The notes beneath the pieces were generated by a model. It did not search any database. It was given only the letters and a program-made list of their open reading frames with translations, and was not told the origin of the DNA. From contig VYZI01000049.1 of the NCBI GenBank assembly GCA_013397695.1, positions 1,164,645 through 1,228,644 on the forward strand: 64,000 bases of DNA, in the 5' to 3' direction. Each line of letters opens with the position of its first letter. Positions within the stretch are counted from its first letter, which is position 1. Both the position numbers and the translations under genes were made by a program. Source of the DNA: Centropus unirufus. Lineage: Eukaryota > Chordata > Aves > Cuculiformes > Centropidae. Positions 38,394-52,800 of the stretch are shown here, piece after piece.

Positions 38394-41300
38394 TTCCAAC
38401 ATTATTGCACTTGAAGTATGAGAACGGCTACAATTTGTATTGTTAAAACAAAATCACCAAAAAAACCTAATATAACATTGCATTCTCTCCCCCTTCTTGC
38501 CCACATGAAACAAATACCCTTTTCCTTGCACCTCCAGCACTCAAGCCTGTAGTCCCTTATACATTTCAACTCTTTGCCCTTACTCCCTGGACAGAAAGCA
38601 AACTGTATGACATTCCACAACACTATTAACCATGAGCATTCCAGTCTGAGAACAATGCAAGCAAAACTTCCACACTCTTACCACATTTATCTAATTCGTG
38701 TAGATACACTAGCCAATAATTACTTCACTGGAATGACATTTCCAATTAAACACTACCACAGAAGTTAAAATTACTTTGATAAAGTTAAGGTCATGGAGTC
38801 AAAGATAAATTTGAAAGAAAAAGGGTGTATTATACATCTTTTGCTTTTCATTATCTAAAAATATTACTTTCTTTCCCTTTTCGCTCTTTGGCAAATAGCA
38901 TTAAATTTTGAAATATTTTACTTGATGGGATTTCAAAGGAAAAGTTAACATGCTCCCAATAGACAAAAAAGATAGAAATATTAATACTTAAATCTATCAT
39001 TTCTTTTAACACACACTTCTTATCTATCAGATGCTAAGCAAGTCTAATAAAGCAGTAAGGATTGACTACAAGCAAGATAGGTGTAACTCTGAAACTGAGA
39101 AATTTCTTAAATCCTCACAGTTTCTTTCAAAGGCCTATCCTAGACACAGTTTTTCATCTCCCGATAACTTCATTTTTGGAGTATATTTCTTTTTTTTTAA
39201 CCATACTGTAACTTGGTAGTACTAAAAGATATTATACTGAGAGCATCACAGCATTAACATCCCTGATTACTTAAAGGTGGCAAAATTAGGCATCAACATA
39301 TCAGTCCTAAACTCTAGCTTTGAAAGTATAACTATATTCCTCTGCCATTTCCGACCCCAAGAATTTCTAAGTCAGGATTAGGTATGTAGAATACACATGT
39401 GTGTCTGCTGCAGCCTGGAATAAGACCAATCTGCATGGAACTCATCATATGAAGGAGACCAACCCATCTGACTTTTAAGAAACAAAAAAATTCAAATGCA
39501 ACTTGGTCATGAAACACAATCACATAACAGGGAAGGGTGTCGATGCAAGTGACCAATCCTATGTGTGCACAGTAGCTTCAGGAAAATAAAGAAATTGTTC
39601 TTGTTGAAGATGAAAAAGATAGTGAGTAGAATCATTATTGACCTATTCAGAATGTTATCTTTTCTAGTAGCCACATAAATTATAGACAATACCTACTGAC
39701 CAGTCTCCTCTATAGACAAATTTGTACCTAAACCAGTTGTTAATTGTCTTTACAGGTACAAAAGGAACCAATTATTGATTACAATGAAGATGCTAAGTCA
39801 GTGTAGTCAGCAGTATGAAAATTTAACTGAAGATTTTTCCTCTGCACATTTTAGTCCAAATATAGTAATACACTACAGATAGAGCCCCTTATTAATTGGT
39901 TGGCAAGGAAGACGTAGCTCCTAAAATGACAACCCAACTTTGGTGAAGACAAAACTACTGCTGGAAGAAACTACAGGAATAATTCCATTTTTTAAGTGGT
40001 GTGGTTGCTGTCAGGCTCTTCTTTTCTCAAGTCAAGAAGGACAATGAAACCTCAGAAGCTCCTCTTAAAACTATCTGTTGAAGCAGAACTTCTGCCCACA
40101 CAGGAGGACAGCCACCTTCCAACGGTGTCTGGGAATACTGAGAGACCTTCGCTCACTCGATATAAACAATAACCCCATTAGTGTAAAGCAAGTGTAGCTT
40201 CAGCATTTTCAACGGGTTCTTCAGTGGAAATCAAAAATATTGCTGAATCTTAGAAACAATTTCTGGTAGCAAGAATCCAGGATACTTTTGAGCTTCATTT
40301 CTGACTTTTCATGTGAAACAACTTATCAGAAAAAGAAAGGCTGGAAAGTCAGACTCAAAGACATCTCTTAGTAGAATGACAATTTGAATAAAAATTATTT
40401 TTTCAAGATATTTGATTGCACTAAAAAAAGCCCTTCTCTGTACCTCTGTGACACTCTAGAAGAAATCCTAGCTTCTGCACTGCATACAAAGCTGCAAGGT
40501 TTAAAAGATTTTAAGTTAGGCCTCCACACTGGTATTACCATAGTGCCTTCCTACTTTCCTTATTTCTTCTCCAGTTTGAGCTGCAGTTAGTTACTGGTCA
40601 TGTTCTACAGTCCATATGCTTGCACGTCTTTGTTGCTTTTGTGTTTCCTTTTCACACTTATTCAGTGTTTCTTTGCTGTAACTTCTCCAGTGTTGTGGAT
40701 CTTTAATTTCTGCCAGTATATTACCCAGTCTTGCATTATCTATTGTTCTCATCTCTGTCCTCTTCAATTCTTATATTAAAATTACCAAGAAAGTAGTTGC
40801 CCAGCTATAGAAGTTCAAGTAACTAAGATTGTCTCCCTGCCTTTTTGTACAGCTTGGGACGCAGATAATCCACTTTTACTCTGATTTTGTAGATTTGCCC
40901 ACTTTACAACAGCACATTATTCCTTTTTCTGTATGTAGTCTTACACCTTTTTTTTCCCCACCCCTTTTTTCTCCTGTGTCAGTTGAAGTTGAAGAAAAAA
41001 AAAGCAACAAAAAAACAACCACAAAACACACCTGCAACCCTTTGCCCAAGAACCAAATGATCATCTTGTAAATCTCTCCGGCATTTTTTTTCATTTATTG
41101 GAAAAGTGAGACTTGATTCACTTGCCTAACTATAAGTGTCTAACTCTGAGGTTCCCTAGTCCACAGTTGCACACAGATACTTGCAAGCTCACTTACCTTG
41201 ATGTAGAAATAAACTATTTAAGATTTACATCTTACATCTGCAAATTCTGTCATTTACTTGCTCAAGTCCAGAACACAGGAAAAGTGTCAAAACAAAACCC

Positions 41301-42087
41301 CAAAACTGAAGCCCAAACCAGCCAATCCAAGTGAGAGGAAAGTGATTATTTAAAAGGAGAAAATATTGTTGTAAACTTCATATGCGAAGAAGAAATAAAC
41401 TTGATAAAAAGATGAGACCCTCTCTTGATGTTTCCCATTAGGCATATTCATTTGAGAACAGTTCACTGAAGGAAAATGATTGATTATCCTCCCACATAAA
41501 GCAAGAGTCAGCAAAACTTTAGAAAACATGTTGCCTAGAAAAATCTTTGGTACTTCGCACGACCCAGCAAAAAGAGTAATACATGCAGGTAGTGATAGCA
41601 CCTGAGTATAAACTGAATTACAGAAACCAAAAAGTCCTTCCCATAAGAGACTCCATTTAACTACAACCCATGCAAAATGACTGAAAGGTGCTCACAGATG
41701 ACTGACACGTGCATTGCAGGAACCTAGTAATGAGAATCTTAAATCTTACAATTAAACAAAACCCAAATATTTTCTAAATTTTTTATTGACACAATGAACA
41801 AGTGTTTAGCAAACAAATTTGTAAACAAATTTAAAAAGGCAACAAGGATCAGACTCTTCTATATATTTATCATTTTATTTGATTCTAACTACTTCCTTAA
41901 AGTAGAAAGCCACAGGAAGACTAGAAGGACTTACTGAAAGTTTCATCACAAGAGTAAGAGCAAATGAAATTCTGTACAGTTCATTATGGGTAATATTATT
42001 AGACTACTTAGGCAGTAAAACTGTGTTTTCCCCTTCTAAAGCCTATAACAATAATGACTAAGAAACTACAAAAGGGAAATCAGAACT

Positions 42088-42104
42088 AAAAAAAAAAAAA
42101 AAAA
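42088..42104. repeat. A17 run
   Basis: Seventeen A in a row on the plus strand, followed by AAAG units. It is one of two long A runs about 300 bp apart (see 42385-42399). Confidence 0.95.
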
Positions 42105-42384
42105 GAAAGAAAAACTAAGCTTCAAACAAGAAAAAGGAAATATTCTTCAGGATTAAGGAAAATGGAGTGGCGGCAGTAGAACCCAGAGCTGTAATCCACT
42201 CACATAAAAACAGTGAAACTCAGACAGAAGATGAAAATACTAGAGTTCAAGAGGCTATGGAGAACAGTAGCATCGCAAGGGCAACACATTGTTTAATCAC
42301 CGTGAAATTCCAGATGACAGCACTCAAGGACAGGGAGGGAGGGAGGCATCAGTGCCTGAAAAAGAAAATGTGAAAAGCACAGAC

Positions 42385-42399
42385 AAAAAAAAAAAAAAA
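42385..42399. repeat. A15 run
   Basis: Fifteen A in a row on the plus strand, just after A-rich GAAAAAGAAAATGTGAAAAG. It may be a poly(A) tail of a retrocopy, or simply low complexity. Confidence 0.95.
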
Positions 42400-43007
42400 G
42401 TCAGGCTCTCTTAGTAGCAAGAAGCAGTGAAAGCCTGAGGAAATGGAAAGCCTAAACCAAGAAAATCTAGGGTTTGCTAAAACAAAATTGCACTGATGAA
42501 GAAATTCATTCTTAATGGTGTACTCCAATTATAAATATTATTCAATAAAAACTATTAAAGCTTATACCTCTGCTTATCGTGACAATTTCTACTATAACAT
42601 CTGCCTTGATATTTTTGCAAGAAGACTGATGTATCTGTAAGAGTTACAAAGCACTTCACCTCAACATACACAAATACCTCTCCCAGAAAGGATAACAAAC
42701 TTCACTTAGCAGATGTGGCTCTCCAGTTAGCAATAAATGACAGCTCTGCACACCACTTGGAGTAAGTTTCGTCCTTGGAAAACAGATTCAGCCACTTATG
42801 GGAAATTACAGACAGTCCTCTTGGAGTTAAAAACCCTAGTAAAAGCTTTGGAAAAATCAAATATAAAGAAAAGCACTCAGTTCGACACAGCAGTATTGAG
42901 TGCTGGATGAACTAATAAAAAACAATACAGCTGTCTCAAATTAGGCTCAAGTTTTCCAACCATTCTTCCCATGAAAACTCAACATTTACAGTTTCCCCTA
43001 GAGAAGA

Positions 43008-43195
43008 AAATCATCGAATGGTTTGGGTTGGATGGGACCTTAAAGATCATTGAGCTCCAACCCCCTTGCCATGGCAGGGACACCTCCCACCAGACCAAGC
43101 CGCTTAAGGCCCCATCTAACCTGGCCTTGCACAGTTCCAGGAAGATGGCATCCACAACTTCCATGGCCAACCTGTGTCAGTGTCTCCCCATAAAA
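43008..43195 (-). mobile_element. CR1 LINE 3' end fragment
   Basis: The plus strand reads ATCATCGAATGGTTTGGGTT then GGATGGGACCTTAAAGATCA, and on through CCACCAGACCAAGCCGCTTA to TCCACAACTTCCATGG, the reverse complement of a CR1 3'UTR and ORF2 end. Similarity fades near 43195. It is sense-oriented to BABAM2. Confidence 0.9.
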
Positions 43196-45296
43196 TAAAG
43201 TAGAACCATCTCTCTGAAAGCATCCTTGAAAACTTTCTGAAGTGTGATGGAAGACAATTTGTACAACAAACTAATTTTTCTCCAATACTGACATAACATT
43301 TTCTCCAGTACACAACTGGGTATCTCCAAGGTCTCCAATGTTCCTGCCTGCAGCCGAGTTACTGCTCACTATAACATTCTAGCAAATTACAATACGTGTA
43401 TAAGTAAAGTGAACGGACATCTGAAAAAAAAAAATTAAATAGCTATTTGGATCTTAAGAAAATGTATTGAAATTACAAACAAGCCATTCTTAACTGACAA
43501 AACATTTGATTTCACCAAAGCTAACAAAATGTTTCACATTACAAGTAGTCAGCCACTGCGTCGCCTGCAAGTACACTTTCTCCTTTCTCAAAAAAGTGAG
43601 CCTTCAGGTCTTCTGGAAAACAGGACTATGACTGTGCAGTTGTACTTCTCTAAAGTAGCCTATCAACAGTTTTTGCCACACTAGGATTTGTACCAGGGTA
43701 TTTGTGCAGAGGCAGCGGTTACGATTGATGGCATGCAGAGATCTGATCTGTTGCAAAGAGGATGTAACACAAACCACAAAGGAACTACACACTTCAGTCT
43801 GTACTGGGCACCGCGTAATGAAGACCACACAGTGGAGATCCTCAACATTTTCAGCCAATCTTTTTATTCTGGCAGATTTCGCAACTTTCCTTTGCAGAAA
43901 TATTCTGCCTTTGAAAGATAACATATCTAGCAACAGCCTACAACAAAGTAGCTACAAATCTCTGGTTGCACACCATGGCCCTCTTCCCCTGCCATCACTA
44001 CAGATCAAAACACAGAATTATTAAAGCTGCCTTGAATCTGCTCACATCACTATTCCACACATCCGGAGATTGAACAACATATTTTCAAACATCTAATGCT
44101 GAAATGCAGTGGATTATTATTATTATTACTTGAATTCACTGCTATTATTAGGTACTTCTGGAAAAGAGACACTGGTTTACACCAGTTTCAGTTGCTCACA
44201 TTAGAAAACATAGCATGGTTAAACTGTGCAGTTTGGATTTTGTCAAGGTGGGGAAGAGAATTAGCTTTTTAATTATTTTGTTTAAGTCCTCATGTGATAT
44301 TCAAAATGTAAAAACTGGGAGGGGCAGAGCAAAAGCTGATTTCTCAGTATTGAAGTTTAATGCATAGTCCATAACCCTAATTCTGGGTAACTGAACTAGA
44401 CTACGGTCATTTAGTGTATACGGGTAATCTGTATGCCTACGCCCTCACATAGGGGAACTTTCATCTAAGAATTTTCTTTTATAATTCGGGAGCAACTCTG
44501 GCACTCACTTAAAAAGAAAATTCTCAGAATGTAATAATAGGGTCCTGTATGGTCACAAATGAGAGTTACTACAGTTCCATAGGAAATACGATACCATTCT
44601 CTAGAGCAATGTTATCCAATGAAGCTTCTCTTCACTGCATCTTGGTAGTAGTTATCAAACAAGTCTCAAGTAGAATCTACTACATACTGCAGGACACATC
44701 AAAACTCACTAGGCTGAGACTTCTACATGATACCACTTTCTTTTTTTTAAAAAAAAAGTAAATAAATAAGTTTCAATAAGGAGAAAAAATCCTCCTGGCA
44801 GGGCAGCTGGCTTCATATCATACCGCTAATTCTTACTGAAAATTCTGAATAAATGCATAGCTACATCTTTTTTTACTTCTTTTCCCCTTAAAATAATTGC
44901 TAGCTAGGACTTAACATTCAATTTTTGGTTTTGGAAAGAATGATTAGTAAGGCTCTTGAGCTGTGATTTCATACTTTTAGAATAGATAAAATAGCCATAG
45001 CAGATGACTACAGGGGCCTAATTACTCTTTTCAACACATAACCAAACTTCCAGAGTATAATGGTAAGTTTAATTGTATTAGTTTCTGTTTATAAAGAAGG
45101 GCCGCCAGTACACCACATAATGACAAGAAAAACTACTACCGAAGGAATACAACAACATTCTTAATATTTAAAATTTCTTGGAGAGCTACACCATATGTAT
45201 GGTGCAGTCTAAATGTACACTATCGAAGCAGCACGTGTTTTACATATTTAACATTTCTATTGATGCTAAATACTTGTTCCTCTAGATAGCTTATTT

Positions 45297-45810
45297 TCAC
45301 AGACTTACAGGATAGCCGAGGTTGGAGAACACCTCTGGAGACCACTTAGTCCAATTGGCTCAGAGCTTGGTCAGCAAGAGCAGATTGCTAAGGGTCGCGT
45401 CAAGCTGGGTTTTTTGTATCTCCAGGTATGGAGAGACACAGGCTCTGAGCACAACGTGTTCCACTGTTTGACTATCCTTGCAAAACGGGGTTTTTTTATT
45501 ACACTTAAATGGAATTTTCTGTATTTATATTTGTGACCATTTGTCTCCAGTAACACTGAGAAAAACCTGGCTCTGTCTCCTTCATTTCCCCTATCAGGTA
45601 TTTATGCACATTGATAAGATTAGATCTCAGCCTTCTCTTCTCAAGAAGCCCCAGCTTTCTTGGCCTTTCCTTGTACAACAGACGCTCCAGCCCCTCAGTC
45701 ATCTTTGTCATCTTTTGCTGGATTCATTCCAGTGTGTCCCCACCTCTCTGACACTATGCAGACCAGAAGTGGACGCTGTACTCCAGGTGTGGTTTCACCA
45801 GTACTGCCCT
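45297..45810 (-). mobile_element. CR1 LINE 3' fragment, about 510 bp
   Basis: The plus strand begins with a decayed CR1 tip (ACAGACTTACAGGATAGCCG, then GGTTGGAGAACACCTCTGGA) and continues as reverse-complemented ORF2. The minus frame at 45505-45711 carries LGLLEKRRLRSNLINVHKYL, matching the CR1 stretch that usually reads LGLFSLEKRRLRGDLINVYKYL. It ends near CAGGTGTGGTTTCACCAGTA. It is interrupted by T-rich insertions and a stop, so it is inactive. It is sense-oriented to BABAM2. Confidence 0.9.
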
Positions 45811-46543
45811 AAATTGAAAATTGCCAAGTTTTAAAAATTACTTTGTCCTCACTCCTATTTCAGCTGTTAGAGATAAAAAACCCCACATCACCATTTTTCC
45901 TGTGCAGATTATCAGCAACTCAAGTGATTAGGAAACTATGTTTTAACTTCTATAAACTCCAACAGCAAATTTTATTCTAATCCTTTGAACCAAAACACTG
46001 ACTAACTAAAGAGTGGGCGAATTAGCCAGCTATCTACAGATCCTCCAAGAATAAGGAGGACTTAACCACAACACTAAATCAGAAAAAACAAAGTCACATT
46101 TATTTAGTTTGGTCATCCACACCAGCTACTGTTTAGAGATACCTAATACAATAACAGACTGACTTCTTTTACTAGAACTTAATAAAGAATTCTTCCTGAA
46201 AGAGAAAGCAACAAGCCACACAAAACATATACAAATCATAAGTGAGCCTCAAAAGGGTCATGAGATTGTTGTCATAAGACTATTAGCAACACCGTGGGGA
46301 GAATTTGTGACCTTTGACTTCTAGGACTAATTTTCAAATTTGTAACATCAGCAAGGTTGTAAACTTATCTTAAAATTAGGTCTTCTTACAGTTACATATT
46401 TTTACATTTGAAGCTTTACAGGGAACAACAAATACAGGTATCTAAAAACTCAAAATATCAGTCATACCAGAAAACTTAATATGATATATAACACTGGTAG
46501 TGAGAGAAAGGCCAAGATGCAACAACAACAGTTTTTAACTTAC

Positions 46544-46620
46544 ATTTGAGTGTCTCTCCAGCATAAGGGATATGTAGCTTAAATCGATCGCAGCTAGGTC
46601 CAGGGGTCAAGGACGTACAG
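46544..46620 (-). CDS. BABAM2: BABAM2 exon 3: residues 43-68 and the first base of codon 69
   Basis: This 77-nt exon encodes CTSLTPGPSCDRFKLHIPYA followed by GETLK, within the first UEV-like domain (ubiquitin E2 variant fold without a catalytic cysteine). The acceptor AG (46622-46621) follows a T-rich tract, and the donor GTAAGT begins at 46543. The exon enters in phase 2, completing the Gly43 codon with C, and leaves in phase 1 with a single T that joins the GG of the next exon to make Trp69. The last exon base is therefore T and not the usual G; the perfect GTAAGT probably compensates. Relative to the human protein as I recall it, the only difference is Ser for Asn at residue 52. Confidence 0.96.
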
Positions 46621-49600
46621 CTAAAAATGAAGATAAGAGAAGTATGTGCTGAGCAGTTACAGACAAGAGCAGACACTGACATTTTTCAAAAAGGTACAAA
46701 TGACTGACATAGCAAAGATAACGTGAAGACTAGAAATAATCATCCTTACAATGCTGGGAAAGAGGAAAAGGTGGGAAAGATGCAGGAGGATCATTGTCTT
46801 TTGATCGCTTCTCACAACAATGTAGGATCTGTGCCAACAATCTTCTTTCTCATTTTAACACAGAAAATATACATGTAAAATGCCCTGGTTTTAAAGCATT
46901 TTTAATTATAAATTTAATCATAATTTAAATAATATAAATTAGTCAAAGCCATCAAATTCTCTACTTTGTATAGAATTTTGCAGGTCACAATTCTCTACCT
47001 ACGTCAAGAGTAACATGGTTACATGCTCCCTGTATTTGCTATTCCTGTACCTGGGATGAATCTTAGTTTTAATATATCAACATTTCCAATCATTTCCACC
47101 TATTTTAACATTTAATTTTCCCTGTGTGGAAAAGTTTCACAGCAAGTCTCCAGGTGAGAAAACCTCAGAATCAGATATTTGATGCTATGACAATTGAGCA
47201 TGTAAGTTCAGGATCTCTGACTATTTTATATCTCCTGTTCACCTGGAACACTGCAGTGGCAGTTGGGGCTCGTGGTGATGAGTGAGCACTTCATTAACCC
47301 AAAAGTCACTGAAAAACTATTTAGTGCCTTCACCAGAGATGACCAACTTTTTCATACCTTTTAAGTCATGTATCAAATTCTTCAAATAACAAGGACCAAA
47401 CATCTCAGCTGCACAAAGAGAAATGGTGACAGAAATTGTTTCACTGGCAGGAATGATCCCTGGAGCCTTCATCACTGTGTGCAGCATCATTATAGGAATT
47501 AGATAACTGTCCTTGCAAATAAAAGGGAAGCAACAGATGTCCTATCTCCACTTTAAAAAGCTTTCTGCAATGTCTTGTGAGAGCACCCCGCGAAACAATC
47601 TACAGAAACATAACTTAGATACAACTCCTATCAGATGTGTGCAGCGCTGACTGGAAAGCAAGTTTCGGAAGAGATTAGTTCACATCTTTCTTCGTCCAGG
47701 AAGAAAACTGAATAGGTTTTCTTCTGGTAGAATACTGGTTTGCACTTCACTGGAAGACTGAAGATGGAAAGATGATGTTCATTAAACCTGCTGATGATGC
47801 CAAGACAAAAGGGAACACAGCAAGTTGGGCATCCGCAGAACTGAAAAGTGGTTTGATTTAATGGTCTAGACTACTACTTTTTTATTGTTGTCTCAGTAGG
47901 CCTTAGAAAGAGCAGTAAGTACCACCACCCTCACTGGAAGTAAAATTGTGTTTTGTTTGAGAATAAGAAAGATTTGACCTCCAATGCATCACAAACAAGA
48001 GAATATAATTTTTTAAAAGATGCCAGTTTTTTCAGTAGGTGAGAACAGCAAAACAGGAGTGCCCAATGTTAAGGTGTCTTAATGCTGAATGTAACAGCGA
48101 TACATATAAGAGTATTACCTACTTCTAAGTGATTTCTAGGACTTACATTACATATAAGGCCAATTGTAGGAAGCACACAAAAAATGTGATGTAAAAAAAA
48201 ATCCTTTGCAAGTTCCAAAATATCTCTGCAACTTCAGTTAATATTTAATGGAAGTTTCTTTCGCAGGATCACAGGTCACAGTTTGAGGCACATTTCTCAA
48301 ATACCATCAAAACAATATTCTTAGCTTTTCAACAAAAATTTCTGAACCTGCAAATACCCTATGATCTTTTATTTTAGTACAATGAGCCATTTGGAAATAC
48401 TTAGGGAAAGTATAATATTCTTTAATGTTAAAATAAAAGCCTGCTTTAATGGAAAATGTCCCTAAAAGCAATACCAAGTGTTTTTGCTAGATTAATGTAC
48501 TGCGCTAGAGATGGTTTTAATTTTACTGATCTAGAAGTGATGGAAAGTGACAGTATTCACAGTCTTTTTTATTTTTTTCTCCAAATTACTCTGGCTACGC
48601 TGCGCAAGAGACCTCAATAACTGCAACAGGGTGAGCAACCAAGCAAAAATCTTACACACGTCCATTTGAAAGGAGGCAGTTACTTTTTAGTATAAATGAT
48701 AAAAGAACAAAACTCCTCAGGCAAATCAAAACTTTGGTACAGCTAGCATTCCATGTGTGACCTTATCTCCACAGGAAGCCACAGATAATGGCCTGGCTAT
48801 GGACATCTTCACCTGCTTGAATTTCCTTAACACGCTCATAGTGACAAATTTGCCTGATGAAGAATCGTGGCCTCTATCCTCTCCAAAATGCAAGATTTTA
48901 CAGTTGCTGATCCTTTTACTTAACATGGTCCACACAGAAGTCACACTAAAAAGGAATAAATTGTAACAAGGTCTTTCAAAGATTATTTGCTGTCCTATCT
49001 TCACAAGGAACTGACAGACAGAGCAGTAAATAATATCTGGTGTTAAAAATTAATTTCAGAAGCTGACTCCATCTCATGATGAATAGTCATGCTGGCTCCC
49101 TCGTTATTCACGGAAAAATATTACACTGGTTTGCATATCTTCAGCTAAATAGTCAATATTTTACATAGGAAAGCCACAGAAGCAAGCAGTAATGCTCTGA
49201 TGCTCAGAGCAGTGATATGAATTAGTCTACATAAGATGATTAATGCTATACCACAAAATCTCCCACTATCGTTTCCTTACTGAAATACCAAAGAATCATC
49301 AGCTAGACAAGTTTCTGGGACAAAGGAATATCCTTGAACGCTATCACTTAAAATTATGTTGTCCATTCAAAGGACCTGTGTTGAGACCTGTAGCTGGAAT
49401 CTGGTATAAGGAATCAAGTATGCAAGAAACCACAGATGAATACAAACTCTTCTTTTCCTCAGCAGACTTTAGCTAAGTTCCTTGAGAAATACTGCAGATT
49501 AAACTTGAGCTGAGATGCATCACAACCTTATAAAATATATATTCCACAAAGGAGACAAGTGGAAAACTCCTTTGTTGAGTGTTTGGTGCATTTTGTACCT

Positions 49601-49765
49601 GGGGTTGTCTGTGACCTGTTGGGAAAAGGTTTCTTTCACAGTAAATGCAACACACAAAGTAAACGAGTTCTTATTCAAAGAAAAAGTCACTGTCAGCATC
49701 AGATGCTTATTTAGAAGCATTCTGAATTCTTTACCAGCCACAAAAGGAAACAGGAAAGATTACCC

Positions 49766-49832
49766 AAGAGAAAAAAAAAAAACAAGAGAGAGAGAGAGAG
49801 AGAGGAAAAAAAACAAGAGTAAGAAAAAAAAG
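49766..49832 (+). repeat. Purine tract with (GA)n
   Basis: An almost pure A/G stretch with about ten GA units (49785-49804) between A runs. On the BABAM2 sense strand it is a pyrimidine tract. It lies far from any annotated acceptor. Confidence 0.9.
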
Positions 49833-52800
49833 GCTATCAGGAAAGTCAATCAGTTTTGCTGCTTGGAATAAGGCATCAGCCTATAATGGTAGGTATAGTA
49901 GAAGGTATTTTTCTGAAAAAAAATAATCCTTCTTCCCAGAGCATTCTAAAAACCTCTAGAAAGGCAGTTCTAGTCAAGCTTAACATCAAGGTTTTCTCTT
50001 CTACTAATGTATCTGTAATTGACTATTCTGTTGAATTGATTCTTCTTCTGTTTTAAGATAAAGAAAATTATTCCCTTTCCTTCTGAGCCACTTTGATATT
50101 TAACAGGATTGAAGTCATGATGATATGGAGGACTGTGATAGTCCTAGATTTCACCACAGTCTTCTTATCAACGAGTCTTTTACAACCATCAGTTCAAAGT
50201 ATTCCCAAGATGAAGAGTTTTAAGTTATTTGAACACTGATAAAATCTTATCAAAAGATTATCAAAATCTTCTCAAAATTTCTGTCTCATCTGAAAGGGTC
50301 ACAACAAAACAGAGCCTAAGTAGTTATTGCCTACATCCTTTAAGTCTGGAGATGAGGGGTTGTTCTACCCAAAGAATTTTTTAAAACCCCAAAACCATGA
50401 ACACCCCCCTAAACTCACCTCTTTTTATCCCCAAATTCCAGTCTGAGGCTCATTTTTTGTATCACTCCTAAAAAACTATTGCTTAGAACCATACAGGCAC
50501 ATAGAAAACGTCCAGAAATGGCAACAGAAGTACAGTAGTTCTAGTCAGAAACACACAAACTCCTTTTTAATTCATGGCATAGCTATATGCCCAAATATTC
50601 ACGTCAGATTTACTTGATGACCATCAAATTTCTTGATTAAAAAAATGCGCAATGTCTTTAGTCATTCTTCCTTCTTGGACCGTACAGAAGCTCCACCACC
50701 TTTACTAGTTGAAGAAAAATCAATGAACTTTACTGTACAAAAGCAAAGAAAAAATGAGACTAAGAATTTTAGCCACTATAATTCCAGGAATTTATTATTG
50801 AGGCTGCCTAACCTGAATTGCCAGAGATGCAAAACCTTCTCTAACCTCATGATACTCAGGCTGCTACGCTTGCTGTTACTGAGGGTTAGTACTTTTTGGA
50901 TAACAGACAAGTTTTTCTGTTCACCAGGATGTTGATGTAAAAGCCAAGAAGGCTTCAGGCAGCATTACAGATACCCTGATAGGTGTTAAAACCCAACACA
51001 AGCAAAACTAGAGTAACACTACAAGGGAGGTTCTCACCACTGGCTGGCTGTATTGCTTTGGCATATATGTCATATAAAGATACTGCTAGCAAAGAAGAGG
51101 TCAAATTCCTTTCATAACAGAAGAGGCTAAAAAAGAAAATCAGTTTTATTTTAGAAATGACAATACACAGCTCAGTTTTAGAGGCTGAAGGTTATGTCAG
51201 CAAGAGTCAAATATAAATCAGAGGCAAAGACAGGTAAATCCCTTGTTAGTGATAAAAGGCTGGAAACTCTAACCTCCATCCAAAACTCTTATTATGGCAT
51301 TTGCTAACAAAAACATCTTAATATTAAACTCAAGAAGAACAGACTTTGTTGATGCCTTTAGATTCTTCTTCTCATTTTTGTAGACAGAAATCTGCTTCAG
51401 TGTTCCTTTAAGACAAAATATTTCATCCCATTTAATTAAGAATTAACTGCAGAATTCACAACAGATGGGTAACATCTACAGAGGCATTAAGAATAATTAC
51501 AGTGTATGGAGGAAAGAGGAGAGTGGCAGGCAGGCCAGCAGGTGACAGGTTTTTTTACCAGGATCAGGAAACAGAAAAATGGCGAAAACCACGTTTTAGA
51601 GAGCCAACAACGATGGTGAAAACCTGTAGCTCACTGCAACAGTTCACAAAGCTTTACAGGCTCCCAGATGCCTGTAAATACACGAAAAAGTACTGAGCAT
51701 CTGCTGCTGAAAAGTAACAGATCCAACCAAAATTCTGTCAAATGGCAAAGATAGTCTAGTCAACCAATTTTCGTCTTCAGTTCCCCTTCTTCATACAGAC
51801 TTATGTATTACACATATAAGGGAGAGGGACTTGCACTTAAAAAACACTGCTTTGCACCACTGCTTTGGGGAAATAAAAATCCAGGTGAGTTTAGAGTGAT
51901 CACAAATTTCATGCTTATTTTAATTAAAATATTATAATCTGAAAGCCAATTCATAATTATTCCAAAGAACTTCACAACAGACAAACCCACTACATCCATA
52001 AAACTTGTTTTTACCCTAGCTGGTTTCTTCAAACTTACTGTAAATTTAAACAATACACAAAGACAAGGTATTGCAGTATGGAAGATGATGTTAGTTTTGA
52101 ATTCTGTTAGCAGGCGTGATATTCCATAACTGCAATAGTATTTCAATCCACAGTCCAGATATTAACTTGGAAATTCCAAGGTGTCTCCAGATGCACCAAC
52201 TATATTCCCAACAAAACCTTCACCTATTCTACGTGCTCTTTTTCCTTTATGTGCAGACTTATGTTTTCTTGTCAAAAGTTCACTGTACTGCTAAAAAAGG
52301 AGTGAGATGCTAGGCAGGGCACTTACCCGATGAAAACAACCTCTGACTTCCTTTCTGCACCCATAACCAGGCCTCATTTTTTAAAACCATAGTTCAGTAA
52401 CTTTCACCAGAAACACTATACAAGAGCATCCAATGACTACTGTCATTAGTAAAACAAACATAGCAGCTGTATGTCAATAGAAAGCATAGACTTACTCAAT
52501 ATGAGTAGGAGTTTGCCAAAGCAGATGTTGCAGATGGGGAGAGCTCTAGGCCTGCTTCTAGAATTGTAAATTTCCTTCCCATCTGCCCTGATCTAGTGGC
52601 AGGTGCCATGCAATTTCCCAAAGTACGGCTTCCTCTGCTGGAGGCAGACATTCAGTCCAGCCTCTATGAGAAACAGAGGAACTACGTATTTTGAAGTCAG
52701 CAGTAAATGAAAGCACCAACAAACCTCAGATGACTGATGTTTTTTAGCTAGAAATGGTGGCTTTAGAACAGCTCTTTTCCAGGCACAGTTGCAAAATGGG

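Larger units (their letters stand above)
34779..46543 (-). other. BABAM2: BABAM2 intron 3 (11,765 bp)
   Basis: This is the complete intron between exons 3 and 4, bounded by GTAAGT at 46543 and CAG at 34781-34779. It contains three sense-oriented CR1 fragments (36550-36668, 43008-43195, 45297-45810), a 19-bp tandem duplication (38356-38393), two long A runs near 42.1 and 42.4 kb, and an ATT run near 44115. No further exon is visible. Confidence 0.9.

Noticed and set aside
43604..43933. 109-residue minus-strand frame with overlapping plus-strand frames
   Set aside because: Frames on both strands over the same stretch reflect a lack of stops, not coding; no family resemblance or splice signals.
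49515..49871. 118-residue plus-strand open frame
   Set aside because: Its Lys/Arg/Glu-rich end is only the translated purine tract, and the rest has no recognisable domain.
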